A DNA stretch of 64,000 nucleotides, from NCBI RefSeq assembly GCF_002865645.1, contig NW_020194691.1:1240001-1304000 (forward strand). Reading direction: 5' to 3'. The first letter of the stretch is position 1; each line of letters starts with the position of its first letter. The position numbers and the translations under genes are program-made. The notes under the pieces were generated by a model, which had not been told where the DNA came from, ran no database searches, and saw only the letters and a program-made list of their open reading frames with translations. Of this stretch, positions 23,177-34,106 are shown piece by piece. The DNA is from Hyaloscypha bicolor E (lineage: Eukaryota; Ascomycota; Leotiomycetes; Helotiales; Hyaloscyphaceae).

Positions 23177-23745
23177 TCTCCGACCCTATCCCTCATTCCC
23201 GTGTCCCAGTTGGAGCTGAAACCGTGGTGGGAATATTCATATTCGTGTTTGATGTGAATTATAGAATCACGTTTCAATGGGCGTGCTCAGTGAGGAGGCC
23301 GTGAGGACGTGAAGCGTGGTGCGACGCGACCTCGGTTAGGGCTCACGTGGTTCGGGGTAAACCCAATTCTTCCATGAAGCCGAAAAAGCAGCACAGAGTA
23401 GCGCCGGAGCTTCTATATTCTGGGGTAATTAGTGGGGTATGAACCAAATTCTTCCAGGCCGTTGTAATATTACAATCTATGAAAGATTAATAGGCCATTA
23501 GCTTGTGAACTGGTATTAAACCAGTGCAGAAAGTGCAGTTATTCAGATTCTGATGCACTGAGAACTGGCGAAGGCTTGTTTCTGAAATATGATTTGGACA
23601 TTTATCTGTATGTTGCAACTTTGAAGCTATACTTTGTACCCAAGCAAAACCATGCCAGAGTTCCAGAGTCCCACAGGGGGCCAAGTGTACGAGTTCCTGA
23701 CCGGGCAGCCTCCTTCCATCCCGGTTGCCAAAAATTCACGTTTTC
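23177..23745. other. Intergenic
   Basis: TF promoter plus the 3' flank of the transporter. No further gene seen. Confidence 0.5.
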
Positions 23746-25584
23746 CTAGGCCTCAACAGACTTTCCAGCCAAAGCCCCAACAGTAGCAGCAACAGTATTG
23801 ACTGACCGTTTTTGAAGACTCTTTTTCACCGGATGTGGATCACTGAATACTTCCTCAAGTTCCTCCAGAGTGCGTTCTTTGGTTTCAACAAAGAAGAAGT
23901 AAATAACGACGGCCTCGATGAGATCCCAAGCCACGAAAACTAAATAGAAGTAAAACGTGAGGTGTTTGAAGGCCGGTCCGCTAGCATACTGGACGACGGT
24001 GCCCGCAACATTTGATCCAAAATTGCCCAGTGCTGTGCCTTTTGCTCGAGTCTCGGTAGGTAAGGTTTCTGCAATATACATGCTTTGTAATGGCGTCCAA
24101 CCGAAGCTGAATACAATCCCGAAAAGATAGACAAAAGTGATTGTTGCATTTGTCGCCATTTTGTTGTGGTTCTCGACAGAAATCTTGGTCGTTCCTGTGA
24201 TAATGGCGAAACAGATGGCTGAGAATAGGATTGAGTAGATGAGCAGGGGTCGACGTCCAATTCGATCGGTCATGCGGGCACCGAAGACGGCACCAAACCA
24301 ACAGAGGACTGGGTAGATACCGTTTAATCGCAACTGCGTATGTTCGTTGTCAATTCCAGCAGTTTTCATCATCTCGGGAAGGTAATATGAGGCGATACTG
24401 TTGCCAGACCTGCGGAAACAGATTGTAAGTATAACTTGATCGGAACGCATCCAAGTCTCCGCTTTTCCATTGCTGCTGATGGGGAAGAAATACGTACCAC
24501 TGCCCAAAGAAGGCCATGCCCATCACACATATAAGCCGAGAGCGAGCATTGCGGGTCTTGAACAGAGCGCTATAGTCCCACCAGCGCTTGTCTGAAGCGT
24601 CAGTCTGAATCTGATAGTACATCTCCGAGATCTGGAGGTTGACGATGGGATGATCGGCCCGACCTACAATTATCTGTCAGCCTCGACTTTAGGGGTTTAA
24701 GATGCGAGAAATATACCTTCTCCGTGGTATTTTGCGAGAATAGCACGAGCCTCGTCCACCCTATCTTGAGCGACGAGCCAGCGGGGTGATTCTGGGAGGA
24801 AGAACACTCCGACAGCGACAATAACAGATGAGACAAGTTGACACCAGATTGGAATGCGAAATGCCCAGTTTGATTTCAAGAACGCACTCCCGTAACCTGG
24901 ACTTGTCAGAATGGGCTGAAGATCGGAAACTCTTTGAAAACTTACAAGTCCAGCTGGCAATAATTGAGCCAATATACCAACACGTGTTATATAGGCCAGT
25001 GATAGTTCCCCGCCATTTAGGATGGGCCATTTCACTGACGTAACATGGCGCAGAGACACAGCAGAAGCTGACTCCAAACCCAAGCAGAAATCTACCAGCG
25101 ATGAACATATGCATGTTCACTGAAGGAGCTTGAATGCAAGTGCCAAGAATGATAATGACTGCACCAGTGAACATCCCTGCGCGACGGCCAAGGTAATCAT
25201 TCACAGGGCCAGTAAGTACAACGGCGGGAATGGACCCAATGTTGTAGATTGCAAACACAAGCCCAGTTGACGATCCTGTGGAACCACTGCCTCAAGGTTA
25301 GCAAAACAAAAACCACATCAGTATAAAAACGAGACTGACACTCCATAATAATTTTGATAAGGTGTCATAGCATTGATAGCTCCCATTAAAGATCCATCAA
25401 ATCCATTCAAACATCCACAAAGGTAGGCAATAGACAAGACGCCATACAGGCGGAACATTGGCAAGGACCATGGCGAATAAGTTGAAGTGTCAGCCGCTGT
25501 GGCGAGAAGAATTGCATCTGAAGACGCAGCATCGATATCATTGACGTGGGAGGCATCGGCGAATTCTTTCTCTGTTTCTCCCAT
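23746..25584 (-). CDS. MFS sugar transporter (lactose-permease/hexose type), 531 aa
   Basis: Exons 25340-25584, 24946-25286, 24717-24896, 24498-24663 and 23746-24409; phases agree. The start is ATG 25584 ([20 protein letters not shown]). Twelve TM segments fit the sugar porter family. Diagnostic motifs: [18 protein letters not shown] in TM1, [10 protein letters not shown] between TM2 and TM3, [11 protein letters not shown] in TM4, [11 protein letters not shown] after TM6, [10 protein letters not shown] between TM8 and TM9, and [15 protein letters not shown] after TM12. The last is the C-terminal PETKG-like signature. Closest in feel to fungal lactose/cellodextrin-type permeases, but the substrate cannot be proven here. 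Divergent from the GH5 enzyme gene and upstream of a Zn2Cys6 factor on the same strand. Confidence 0.93.
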
Positions 25585-27434
25585 CGTAGCGATGTCAGAC
25601 TGATGATGATGGCCCACTAAAATATAAATCAAAAGCTGTAGTATACTACTAGGAACTAGGAGTCGCTTGGCAGTTGGGGCCTTTTCTCGACTCCAGAGGT
25701 AAGGATGCACTCGAATGACAAAGGATAAGAAGGGACGTTTGACCGTTTCACGGACGAGCCTGAGGAGACGGTCTCGTCTAATGTGAAGATCGTTGACTTG
25801 AGACGAACTTCTGAAGAAGGGCAGGCGAAGATATATGTCTCCTGGCTCGACGGCACAGAAATTCAAGACAAAGATAGAGACCTCCAAGAAGTGATTCTCC
25901 GGTGGAGAACACTCCAAACAGCCCCGAACGAGGCGTTTTCAACGACGCCAATACCGCCGAGATACTGCAGCAGAGCGCCATTGGCACATCCTAGCTCGTT
26001 CTCGGCTGGACTGGCTGGTGAATGGGGTGATAGGGATGCGGGATGCAAGATGCCATGTGGAGAAGTTGAACGCGGGGTAGACAGGAATGTGGGCCTTTGG
26101 GCAGAAGTACTGGCTGCAAGCATCTTGCTATCCGGGGGAGAGCGGGGCAAGTAGCAAGATGAAAGGGGACGGCCGGGGGAGGGAGGGGATGAACGGATGT
26201 TTTGTGAAGATGAGGCGAAGAAGATGTCGATCAAAGTTTGCCGGTGTCAACTCTGCCGAAAAGTCCTGGCCTCCTATTAGTGCGCTTCTTCAACCCCTGA
26301 ATATAGCACAACCTCGACCAATTTTTCCGAGCGCGTCACGAGTCGCGACCAACAACACTCTGCACAGCCCATACAAGATCATATGATGATACAAACTGCA
26401 CCCTTGAGGCGACCTTCCCAAGATCGGGAGCTCAGACCGAACGATCCTGGGCTTCTAGTAACAAGGTCAGCGCCCAGGAGGAGCAGCTAATTTTCAAGGG
26501 AGGTTGGATCCGTGATCTTGGAACTTGGGACTCGGATAGCAGCAGTCACCCAGCAGAAGGCAAAGCTCTGCGTCGAGAATGAAACACCTTCCTTGCCAGT
26601 TTTTTATGGTATCAAGGATACATTGTCAAGAACTCTTGAAGGGACGGTGGAGATTACATTTGTCCAGATTGGGAATCCTTGTTTTGCTGTCTTTCTCAAC
26701 TTAAATGATGCAGCAAAGCTTCTGCCACGATGCGATTGACACTTCCCTATCCACGCATCTAAATTATTGCAATATTGAGTCTGAAAATGTTGTATTGATG
26801 AGTCACTCGGAGACAAGCTGACTGAAAGTCACGTGTTCATACCTTCTGCAACAACACAACCTGAAGTTATATGTCGGACTTCGACCTAGACACCTGACAT
26901 GGTGATCCCAATTACATCGCTTCGGGGAACTCGCGGATGAAGTCCTATCTCGCCTGGTTGGAAAAACTAAAGCTCCAATTACTTGATTTCGTCCCTAGTC
27001 TACACATGCTATTTATCTACCAACGACCCGGCGCTAATTTATTTTCAGGTACGGCTGCCCGCTCTTAGTGCCCTGGCGCCCGGCTTTTACAGTCTGAATG
27101 CGGGGTTGAACCTTCCTCGCGTACTGCTGCAGGGCTAGTGTCACCGTTTGGGGAATGGAAATACTTTCCCATCAATCATTCTGTTTGTACAGTTAAACTT
27201 ATGTGATCTGCGTTATGGTTTAAACCTTCTTTGGTGATGTCAGAGTTGGAGTTCTCGGGGAGGTGAGGTCTGGAAGTCACGGAATCATTCTCAGCGGTTA
27301 AACAATTACGTGGGCCTTTTACGATGTAGTTCCATATACGGTTCTTCAAGGAACCTTATAAAAAGGGATGTCATATCTATCCAAGTTTGGAACACTGTTC
27401 CTCCATCCGTTGCCTCTCGGATCACTTGTCAATC
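25585..27434. other. Divergent promoter region, no gene called
   Basis: This 1.85 kb separates the sugar transporter and GH5 starts. Long opposed frames at 25783-26154 (plus) and 25863-26234 (minus) are shadows of each other with low-complexity composition. No signature found. Confidence 0.45.
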
Positions 27435-28810
27435 ATGCAGCTCAAATTTTGTTCCCTGCTTGTGGTTGCATTCGGGGTCATCAGCTCCCACTGCGCCTGG
27501 CCAGATGCACCTCTCGTCGCCTCAGGTCGATGGATTCACAATTCAAAAGGTGCAAACGTCACATATGCGGGAGTAAATTGGCCTGGGGCAGCGGACGTGA
27601 TGATTCCAGAGGGCTTACAATATGCTTCAATCGAAAAGATTGTGTCAGAAATTAAGAGTCTGGGAATGAATGCTATCCGCCTGACATTTGCGATTGAGAT
27701 GATTGATGATATTAAGGATAATGGAGGCGATGTCAGGCTCTCAGCAGCCTTCAACAAAGCTCTAGGCACTACGAATGGTCCTGTGGTGTACAACAAAGTG
27801 CTGCAGAACAATCCTCAGTTTAGCGCGAGTACCACCAGAGTGCAGGTACGTACTCTTTCTTTTATTCGGGAATGAAAAATGGTAACATCAATGTCAGGTC
27901 TATGATGCAATTGCTGCCGAGTGCTTCAAGCAGCAAATCTACGTTCACCTTGATAATCACATGTCAAAAGGTGAATGGTGTTGTTCAACAACGGACGGGA
28001 ACGCCTGGTTCGGAGATACGTATTTCGACGTCGCGAAATGGAAGAGGGGTCTGGAGTTCATGGTAACCCGAGTAAGCTCGATTCCCACCTTTCTCTTCTC
28101 TTACAAGTCTAACAACCCAGGGCGCAACATGGGGAAATCTCGTGAGTATCGGGATGCGCAACGAACTTCGAGCGCCAGAAGATAACGCCACCCTGAACTC
28201 CAATTCCTACAACTGGCCAACATGGTACACCAACATGGTCGCAGCCGCAAAAATTATCAACGCAGCTAACCCGGATATTTTAATCTTTTTCTCCGGCCTG
28301 AATTTCGACACCACCTTGTCCCCCGTCGTAGCGGGCACTGGTTCCGGCATAACCTTCAAGAAATCCGACTTCACCTTCTCAAATAAGATAGTCCTCGAAC
28401 TCCACAACTACCAGAACTCAGCTACGTCCTGCAGCAGCATGCAAAGTAGCCTTCAAAGCAGTGGTTTCAGCACGCTGACTGCTGCCGCTGCAAACCAGTA
28501 TCCAATGCTGTTAACAGAGTGGGGCCATGATTGGTCGAATAGTGACTACTTAGGTGTTTATGCCAGTTGCTTGCACAGTTATCTACCTGCGCAGCATGTG
28601 GGGTGGACGATTTGGGTACTAGCTGGGAGTTATTATATTCGCTCAGGGACGCAGGATTATGAGGAGACTTGGGGTATGTATCGCATCTGGAATTCGCGTG
28701 GAATAAGTTCTGACTCATGTACAGGGCTTTATAATCATAATTGGACTGCGTGGAGGAATGCAGCTGCGATTGACAATTTGAAGTTGATGGTTCAGGCAAC
28801 TTTGGCATAG
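27435..28810 (+). CDS. Secreted glycoside hydrolase family 5 (cellulase-fold), 407 aa
   Basis: Exons 27435-27845, 27898-28071, 28121-28673 and 28725-28810; phases agree. Signal peptide MQLKFCSLLVVAFGVISSHC. The GH5 TIM barrel is visible as VTYAGVNWPGAADVMIPEGL, LGMNAIRLTFAIEMID, YVHLDNHMSKGEWCC, then the acid/base Glu in IGMRNELRAPED, the conserved LELHNYQNSA and the nucleophile Glu in LLTEWGHDWSNSDY. The C-terminal WTIWVLAGSYYIRSG fits the last strand. Several Cys pairs and potential N-glycosylation sites suit secretion. The family cleaves beta-1,4 or related glycans of plant cell walls, but GH5 is broad, so cellulose versus mannan or glucan remains open. Head-to-head with a sugar transporter. 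Confidence 0.9.
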
Positions 28811-29736
28811 TCTTCCCGCCACTGTACGGCTTGTCATCTCACGGCAATCAGAAAGATACTCCTTCAGGTCCTCAAATTCGTCTAGGAGAATCAAATCCTC
28901 GAATTTCCCCACAATGTGACCTACTTAGAGCCGTTCGCAAGTATCGTATTACAATTAATGTACAAACTAGCCATTTTACTAATTCAGGGAGTTCTAAAGC
29001 TTATCTCTACTAATACTAGGAATAAAAAACTTATTATGCTTCTCGGAATTTTGATTTTTCTTAGTTTTAGAAGTATTATTAAGGATTTAATTCGCTTATT
29101 AAACCTCGCTATTACTTAATTAGGTAACGAGGCGGCGCCTGGAGCTACCCGACTAAGCTAGCCCTGTCACGTGCATATATCACGTGTGCATAACTTAAGT
29201 TATTTATAAATATTCAAGAATAACTTAATTAATATATGAATAAAATAAGACCAATAGAATTATGCTTGAATAAAATATGAGTAAGGACCATTATTCTATT
29301 TTACTCGATTCATTTGACACACCGAGCGGGACTGGAGATGGGAAGCGACCTCCGAAAGACGCCGGCTGGCCACTGGGCATCCTGATGCTCGGGGCGGGGA
29401 AGAGCCAAAAAGCAGCGTGACAGACCTCAGAATTAGAAGCGAGGTGATATAGTTGAGATGGAGAGTTGGGAGCTTCCGCAAAGGCGCCAAGATCGAGGTC
29501 GACGTCACATACGAACTCAAGTTTAAGGACTTCCTCTGGAGAGGCGCCAAAACCTTCGATCCTCCACGATGTCCTTATATATTTGGAGATCGGCCAGGCT
29601 CCGTTGCGGGGCCAGACACCGCGCTCCTAATGAACACCAGAGAAAGAGGCGATACGGCTTACGATGAGGAAGGAAGGCCGTTCGTGGGAGGAGATCCATA
29701 CTGCCCTGCCTCATCGGAGTAATGGGACGACCCAGG
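28811..29736. other. AT-rich intergenic with a short relic frame
   Basis: 28930-29320 is very AT-rich with paired CACGTG sites at about 29167-29186. From about 29453 a plus-strand frame (GSFRKGAKIEVDVTYELKFK, then DFLWRGAKTFDPP) runs to a TAA just before the adjacent MITE. It is not recognised and may be a decayed gene 3' end. 29729-29736 (GACCCAGG) is the left target duplication. Confidence 0.45.
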
Positions 29737-30288
29737 CAGTGTGTCAAATGAGTAGAGTAGAGTAGAGTAGTGGGCCCTACTCATACTCTACTCAACCAAT
29801 TATAGCGCTACTCATACTCTACTCATACTCTACTCAAGCTACTCATGAGTAGTATGAGTAGTGTAAGTAGGTACCCACGTGATAGATACACGTGATAGAC
29901 TAGCCTAATCAGGTAAGCCTTACGTCTAGCGCCGCTCTAGCGCCATGTCTCTGCCTAATTAGGCAGTGGCATTACTTAGTAAGCAAGACAGAGGAAATCA
30001 AGATTCTAAAGAGCATAACTAGTTTATTATTATAGAAAAATAGTATTTAGATAGTCTTATATAAGCCCTAACTTACCTTTACTAGGGCTACTTAATAAAT
30101 ACCTATATTATTTAATTATTAATTTATTATTATCACGTGATGGCTACTCATAACTACTCATACTACTCATGAGTATATACTCTACTCTACTCAAAATTTT
30201 AGGACATTACGCTACTCATATTCTACTCACGCTACTCATGAATATTCATGAGTAGTATGAGTAGCATGAGTAGTTCTTTGACACACTG
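29737..30288. mobile_element. hAT-type MITE, 552 bp, 8-bp target-site duplication
   Basis: The ends are perfect 12-bp inverted repeats: CAGTGTGTCAAA at 29737 and TTTGACACACTG ending at 30288. Both are flanked by the direct 8-bp duplication GACCCAGG (29729-29736 and 30289-30296). An 8-bp duplication with CAG-type ends is typical of hAT elements. Both subterminal zones are packed with ACTCAT/ATGAGT(AG) motifs, as expected for transposase-binding repeats, and the middle is AT-rich with CACGTGAT copies. No transposase frame exists, so it is non-autonomous and would rely on a hAT transposase elsewhere. Confidence 0.9.
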
Positions 30289-30296
30289 GACCCAGG

Positions 30297-30602
30297 TGCG
30301 TTATTCGACAAAGCTGAAAGGGCAGCGATGATTGCAATGTAGTAGTACTCAACAGCTTGGACGAATATTACAAGAAATCAGTGCAGTCTCTCAAAACTCC
30401 CATGGAGGTTTAGGGGGGCCGGAATTGGAACGGTCGACCGGTAGTATCATAGTATGAACCAAAGGAAGGGCTGCAGCTATGCTGACAAGAAAACATGGCC
30501 CGCACCGAGGAATGGCGACAATTATGCGATATGTACTAATAATCCAAAGTTGGCTCTGCAACTATAGGGCAAGTCAACCACCAACAGCAATGACAATCCT
30601 CC
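30297..30602. other. Short intergenic
   Basis: Between the MITE and the HET gene end. Joined to the left flank without the MITE, it continues a frame reading WDDPGALFDKAERAAMIAM. Confidence 0.4.
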
Positions 30603-32735
30603 TCACTTTAACGACTTCAACATTGGGAAGATCTTTGAGCGTAGCCAAAGTGTATGTGTTATATCATGCGGCACTGGCCCAGCCGCCTTATCCTGGCTCA
30701 GTGTCTTAGTCGCCACATTCACAAATCTGATTCCTGTTCCCTCACGATACTTCAACACGAGTGCTTGCCCGTTCCCCAACGGCACTTCTACCCACCGTTC
30801 CTTCCCAAGGTCGAAAGAGTAGAGCTCGTAGTCCGACGCCTTGAATGCCGATGTGCGGAGCGGGGCGCTCATAATCACTCCTACTACAAAGTCTAAATTG
30901 CCTGTTTCCTCACTGTTCGGTTTGGACTCTGCGAGGCTTAGGAAGAAGGCTCGCGCGGGTGAGGCTGTTTCCTCATCTGAGGTTCGGTAAAAGAGTGCGA
31001 ATAGTACGCACTTGGTCAGATTGCTTCCATCTGCGTTCGGAGATTCTCTCCGGATCAGGACTGAACGAGGGCGGTCAAACTCCCAGCCTGGACCACAGTC
31101 TTGGTGAACATCATAGCCAGCTGCGGATAAAGATCCTATTCTGATCTCTGACCAGAGAGATGGGTCGGCCCCGACGAATGGTGTGTCGGTGATTTTGGTA
31201 ACTAGATTCGCGTACACAGTCGTCAACGATGGGAGAGAGGTTTCGGGGCCGGGTGGCATTGCTACAATGGAAGGATTGTGAAGCCGCCAGAGGATGCTTC
31301 CGTCTTTGCTGATGAAGCTCTTTGATAATATGATTCCGAGACGATGATGACCAATATGGCATCGCAGTTGAACTATGATTGCTGGTTCGTAAATATAGTT
31401 ATACCACTGCTTCTCTAGGGCCACGAGTCCCTCCGACCCGAGACTCGGTGTGGGAGGAGCATCTTCCGAGGCTCCCCCCTGCATGAGGCCGAGATCATCA
31501 CCCAGCCTTCTGTTCTCCGCGATCTTACTCGGATTTTCGTCAAGACGTCCCGGATTATCCAAGCTTGGGTCCGCGGGAGTGTCCTCGGTTTCAATTGTGA
31601 TTATGGGCGGCGGTACTGGTCTTCCATCGTCACGAAAATGCGAGAGGTCTGCTTGCCAGCTTGCTTTCGTGTTCACTGCCGCTTCTGGCTTCTGATCTGT
31701 TGGGGACGTCCTCTCTGACACAGATAGATTGTCCTCGCTCGTTTCTATGCCTCGTTTGATCTCGATGACGTTGTAGAGGAGTGGCGTTCCCGGCAATCGC
31801 TCGAGCCTAATCGCTTCAACTTGATGCACCATGCGCTGTCGTAGTCTGATATGTCGATTCACCACCTGAAACGGGCTCTCGGCCTCCATCCCATGTTCTG
31901 GTCCTAAAAGCTCTATCTTGGATGCATCTTTGAAGTACTCAGGAGAATGAGCGAAGAGTCCAGATATCCTCGTATAAGAGTGCATCTTCACGGGATACGA
32001 CCACGCGAAGATCGACGCATCGTCGAACTGTCTCAAGATCTCTTGCTGCAAGCGCAGGAAGGCTTTGCGACCCTCCCCGTACAGCAATGGCATGTTGACG
32101 TCGAACAAACCCATCAAGCAATATGCTTCGTCTTCAAGCCGCGTGGTTTTGCGACCCGCCGCCCATGACATCTTCTGGGCCACGCTATACTCACTCCAAC
32201 AACACTCTTCCAAAGCCTTCTGGCTGATGCAAGTAACGCTCGACACAGTAGCGCATAGCGACCTTTTGGTTCCAATCTCGGCCCAGTCCGACCCCAAGAA
32301 CACGAGCTCCCCTGGCGCTAGTAATTCCTGGAGTGTCCAGCCACGCGTAAACCAACGGCTCCGAGCAAACGAGGATTGCTCCTTCGTGGGATCCTCACAG
32401 CTTTCGACATCACTCAGATACGCGTAGCAAATCCCCGCAGCTTGGTACCACTGGAACATAGAATTGATAGCCTCAGACAGCTCAGCGCTCGACGACTTGT
32501 CGATGCAGCATGTATCGATCCAGACATATTCGAACGCCTCAGATTGGGCGACTTGGCAGCAGCGGAGAATCTTTTCGTAGCCTTGCTTGGAATGGCTCTG
32601 CTGGTTGATGTAGTCGCTGTAGGAGACCTCTTCGGCGCCCTAGGTGTGGGAGAGTATTGCGTAGGGAGGTATACCATCGCCGCCTTCGCCGATGAATTCC
32701 TCAAAGTCCAACGTTTTGACATCGAGAAGGCGCAT
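30603..32735 (-). pseudogene. HET-domain protein with a single premature stop at codon 32
   Basis: From ATG 32735 the frame opens MRLLDVKTLDFEEFIG, continues PPYAILSHT, then TAG at 32642-32640 replaces the invariant Trp of SHTWG. Everything after is open to 30603: GAEEVSYSDYINQQ, YVWIDTCCIDKSSSAELSEA, WFTRGWTLQELLAPGELVFL and LFDVNMPLLYGEGRKAFLRL, the standard blocks of the HET-E/D/R class. About 400 residues of linker and beta-rich C-terminus follow. The 710-codon length is normal. TGG to TAG here equals C to T in a CpA on the plus strand, the RIP preference. Restart at a downstream Met (MFQWYQAAG) could give a 618-residue protein lacking most of the HET domain. HET proteins mediate heterokaryon incompatibility cell death; this allele looks disabled. 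Confidence 0.85.
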
Positions 32736-32944
32736 CCTTCATGGTTTGACGTTGAGATCGCGAGGTCGCAAATCAATAAGCGAGTTCGAAAGGCTGGGGG
32801 TAGAAGTATCCACTAGCCAACCGCCCAAACCCCCATCCGCCCACCCCAAAAAATCGATTTTTAATTATACCTTCATTATAATTACAAATCCTATTATATA
32901 TTAACATGACATAGTATTTTCAATATCCTGACAATTATATATTT

Positions 32945-33107
32945 ATTTTAACCTTGTGGTGCGGCTAGAATCGCCCGTTAAAGTAGTAAATTTTTTTTTT
33001 GGTATGTGCCCGGCTTACTAAAAATTATTGGGTGCGACCGCATACCGAAAAAAAAAAAAGATATTACTCTTTTACAGGCAATTCTAGCCGCACCACAAGG
33101 TTAAAAT
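32945..33107. mobile_element. 163-bp foldback MITE with 27-bp perfect inverted repeats
   Basis: The left arm 32945-32971 starts ATTTTAACCTTGTGG and the right arm 33081-33107 is its exact reverse complement ending CCACAAGGTTAAAAT. The inner part is also partly complementary: a poly-T then GGTATG against CATACCG then poly-A. The whole unit would therefore fold into one long hairpin. TTAA occurs at both junctions and may be the target duplication, which would suggest a piggyBac-like origin, but it lies within the palindrome, so that remains uncertain. Confidence 0.85.
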
Positions 33108-33251
33108 GGGAAAATGTAAAACGACACCCCCCCGGGTGTCGATTGGGGATATCGGTAGATTTGGAGTTTTAATACTGCCTAATTAGTTACTTGAGCTTAC
33201 TTAAACCTTTCACTCAAACCAGACCTCTTAATATAGTTATGAGGAAGCTTA

Positions 33252-33756
33252 TCCCTTCGTCCGGCGAGACATAGTCCACGCTAGCAAGGGGGCCTGGCTC
33301 AGGGCGAAAAAGTGATAGATGACTAATAAGTTTATTAGCAAAGGTACGACTTTACAGTCTGAGCCAGGCCCCCTTGCTAGCGTGGACTATGTCTCGCCGG
33401 TAGGGATGCACGATTTATAATTATTACAATTATAATAATCAAGTCCGGCGTAATTATATAATAATCAAGTCGCCAATATTATAATGCATAAAATACTGCA
33501 TAAAAGGGCGTATAAATCGTGCATAAAAGGGCGTATAAATCGTGCATAATTCGGCACGTGGAAAAGGGTAAATTAGTGGATTTGATTATTGGGGAGGAGC
33601 ACGAAACCGCGCTAGTTAAATGGAGGCTTCTGATTGGCTATGTCTCATATGCAAGATAATATCACCATAATCAAGTCGGAGTGATTATTTTACGATATTA
33701 CGTATTCAAGTCCTAAATTATATAATTTTAGCATCCCTACTCGCCGGACGAAGGGA
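33252..33756. mobile_element. Middle nested MITE with about 52-bp arms, itself interrupted
   Basis: The left arm (TCCCTTCGTCCGGCGAGACA, then TAGTCCACGC, running to 33301) is the reverse complement of a right arm starting at 33360. That right arm is interrupted at 33400 by the inner MITE and resumes at 33748. Removing the inner element and one copy of its duplication restores a perfect 52-bp palindromic pair (TA flanks included). TA is present at both outer edges (33250-33251 and 33757-33758). The loop between arms is about 58 bp and there is no coding capacity. Confidence 0.85.
33401..33739. mobile_element. Inner hAT-type MITE, 339 bp, 8-bp target-site duplication
   Basis: Ends TAGGGATGC and GCATCCCTA are inverted repeats, flanked by the direct duplication CTCGCCGG (33393-33400 and 33740-33747). 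The interior is AT-rich with short repeats (ATAATCAAGTC, CGTGCATAAAAGGGCGTATA) and no frame. It inserted into the right arm of the middle element and is therefore the youngest of the three. Confidence 0.88.
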
Positions 33757-34106
33757 TACAGTATATAAGAGTTCTAGTTCTGGGGCGTGGGGTAGGCGAG
33801 GCGATTATTGCGCACGAAGTAAATAAGTTCAGGTGCTTATCGCTAAATTTTCAGGCGCTCTTAAGGCCTTAAAATTTTCAACTTTTCTTATCTTCTTTAA
33901 TATTTTTAAAATATTACTAATTATTATATAATAAAAACTTTACATTCTATTAGTTTATAATTAGGCCTTTTATAACCTAGAAATCAATCAAATTATAACA
34001 ATTATTTATATAGTAAATTAAAATTAAAGAAATTCTAGATTTTTTGGTGTTCCTCTACTTTAGGTTAGTCCAGCCCCCAATTGACACCTTGGGGGGTGTC
34101 GTTTTA

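Larger units (their letters stand above)
33119..34104. mobile_element. Outer MITE of a nested stack, 30-bp imperfect inverted repeats
   Basis: The left end 33119-33148 (AAACGACACCCCCCC, GGGTGTCGATTGGGG) pairs with the right end 34075-34104, whose reverse complement differs by a few bases. TA flanks both ends (33117-33118 and 34105-34106), as in Tc1/mariner-type insertions. Each end is itself a small hairpin (CGACACCC against GGGTGTCG). Two further elements lie inside it. Without them it is about 480 bp, AT-rich and non-coding. Confidence 0.75.

Noticed and set aside
25783..26234. Opposed frames of about 123 codons each
   Set aside because: Mutual shadows with low-complexity composition in a divergent promoter.
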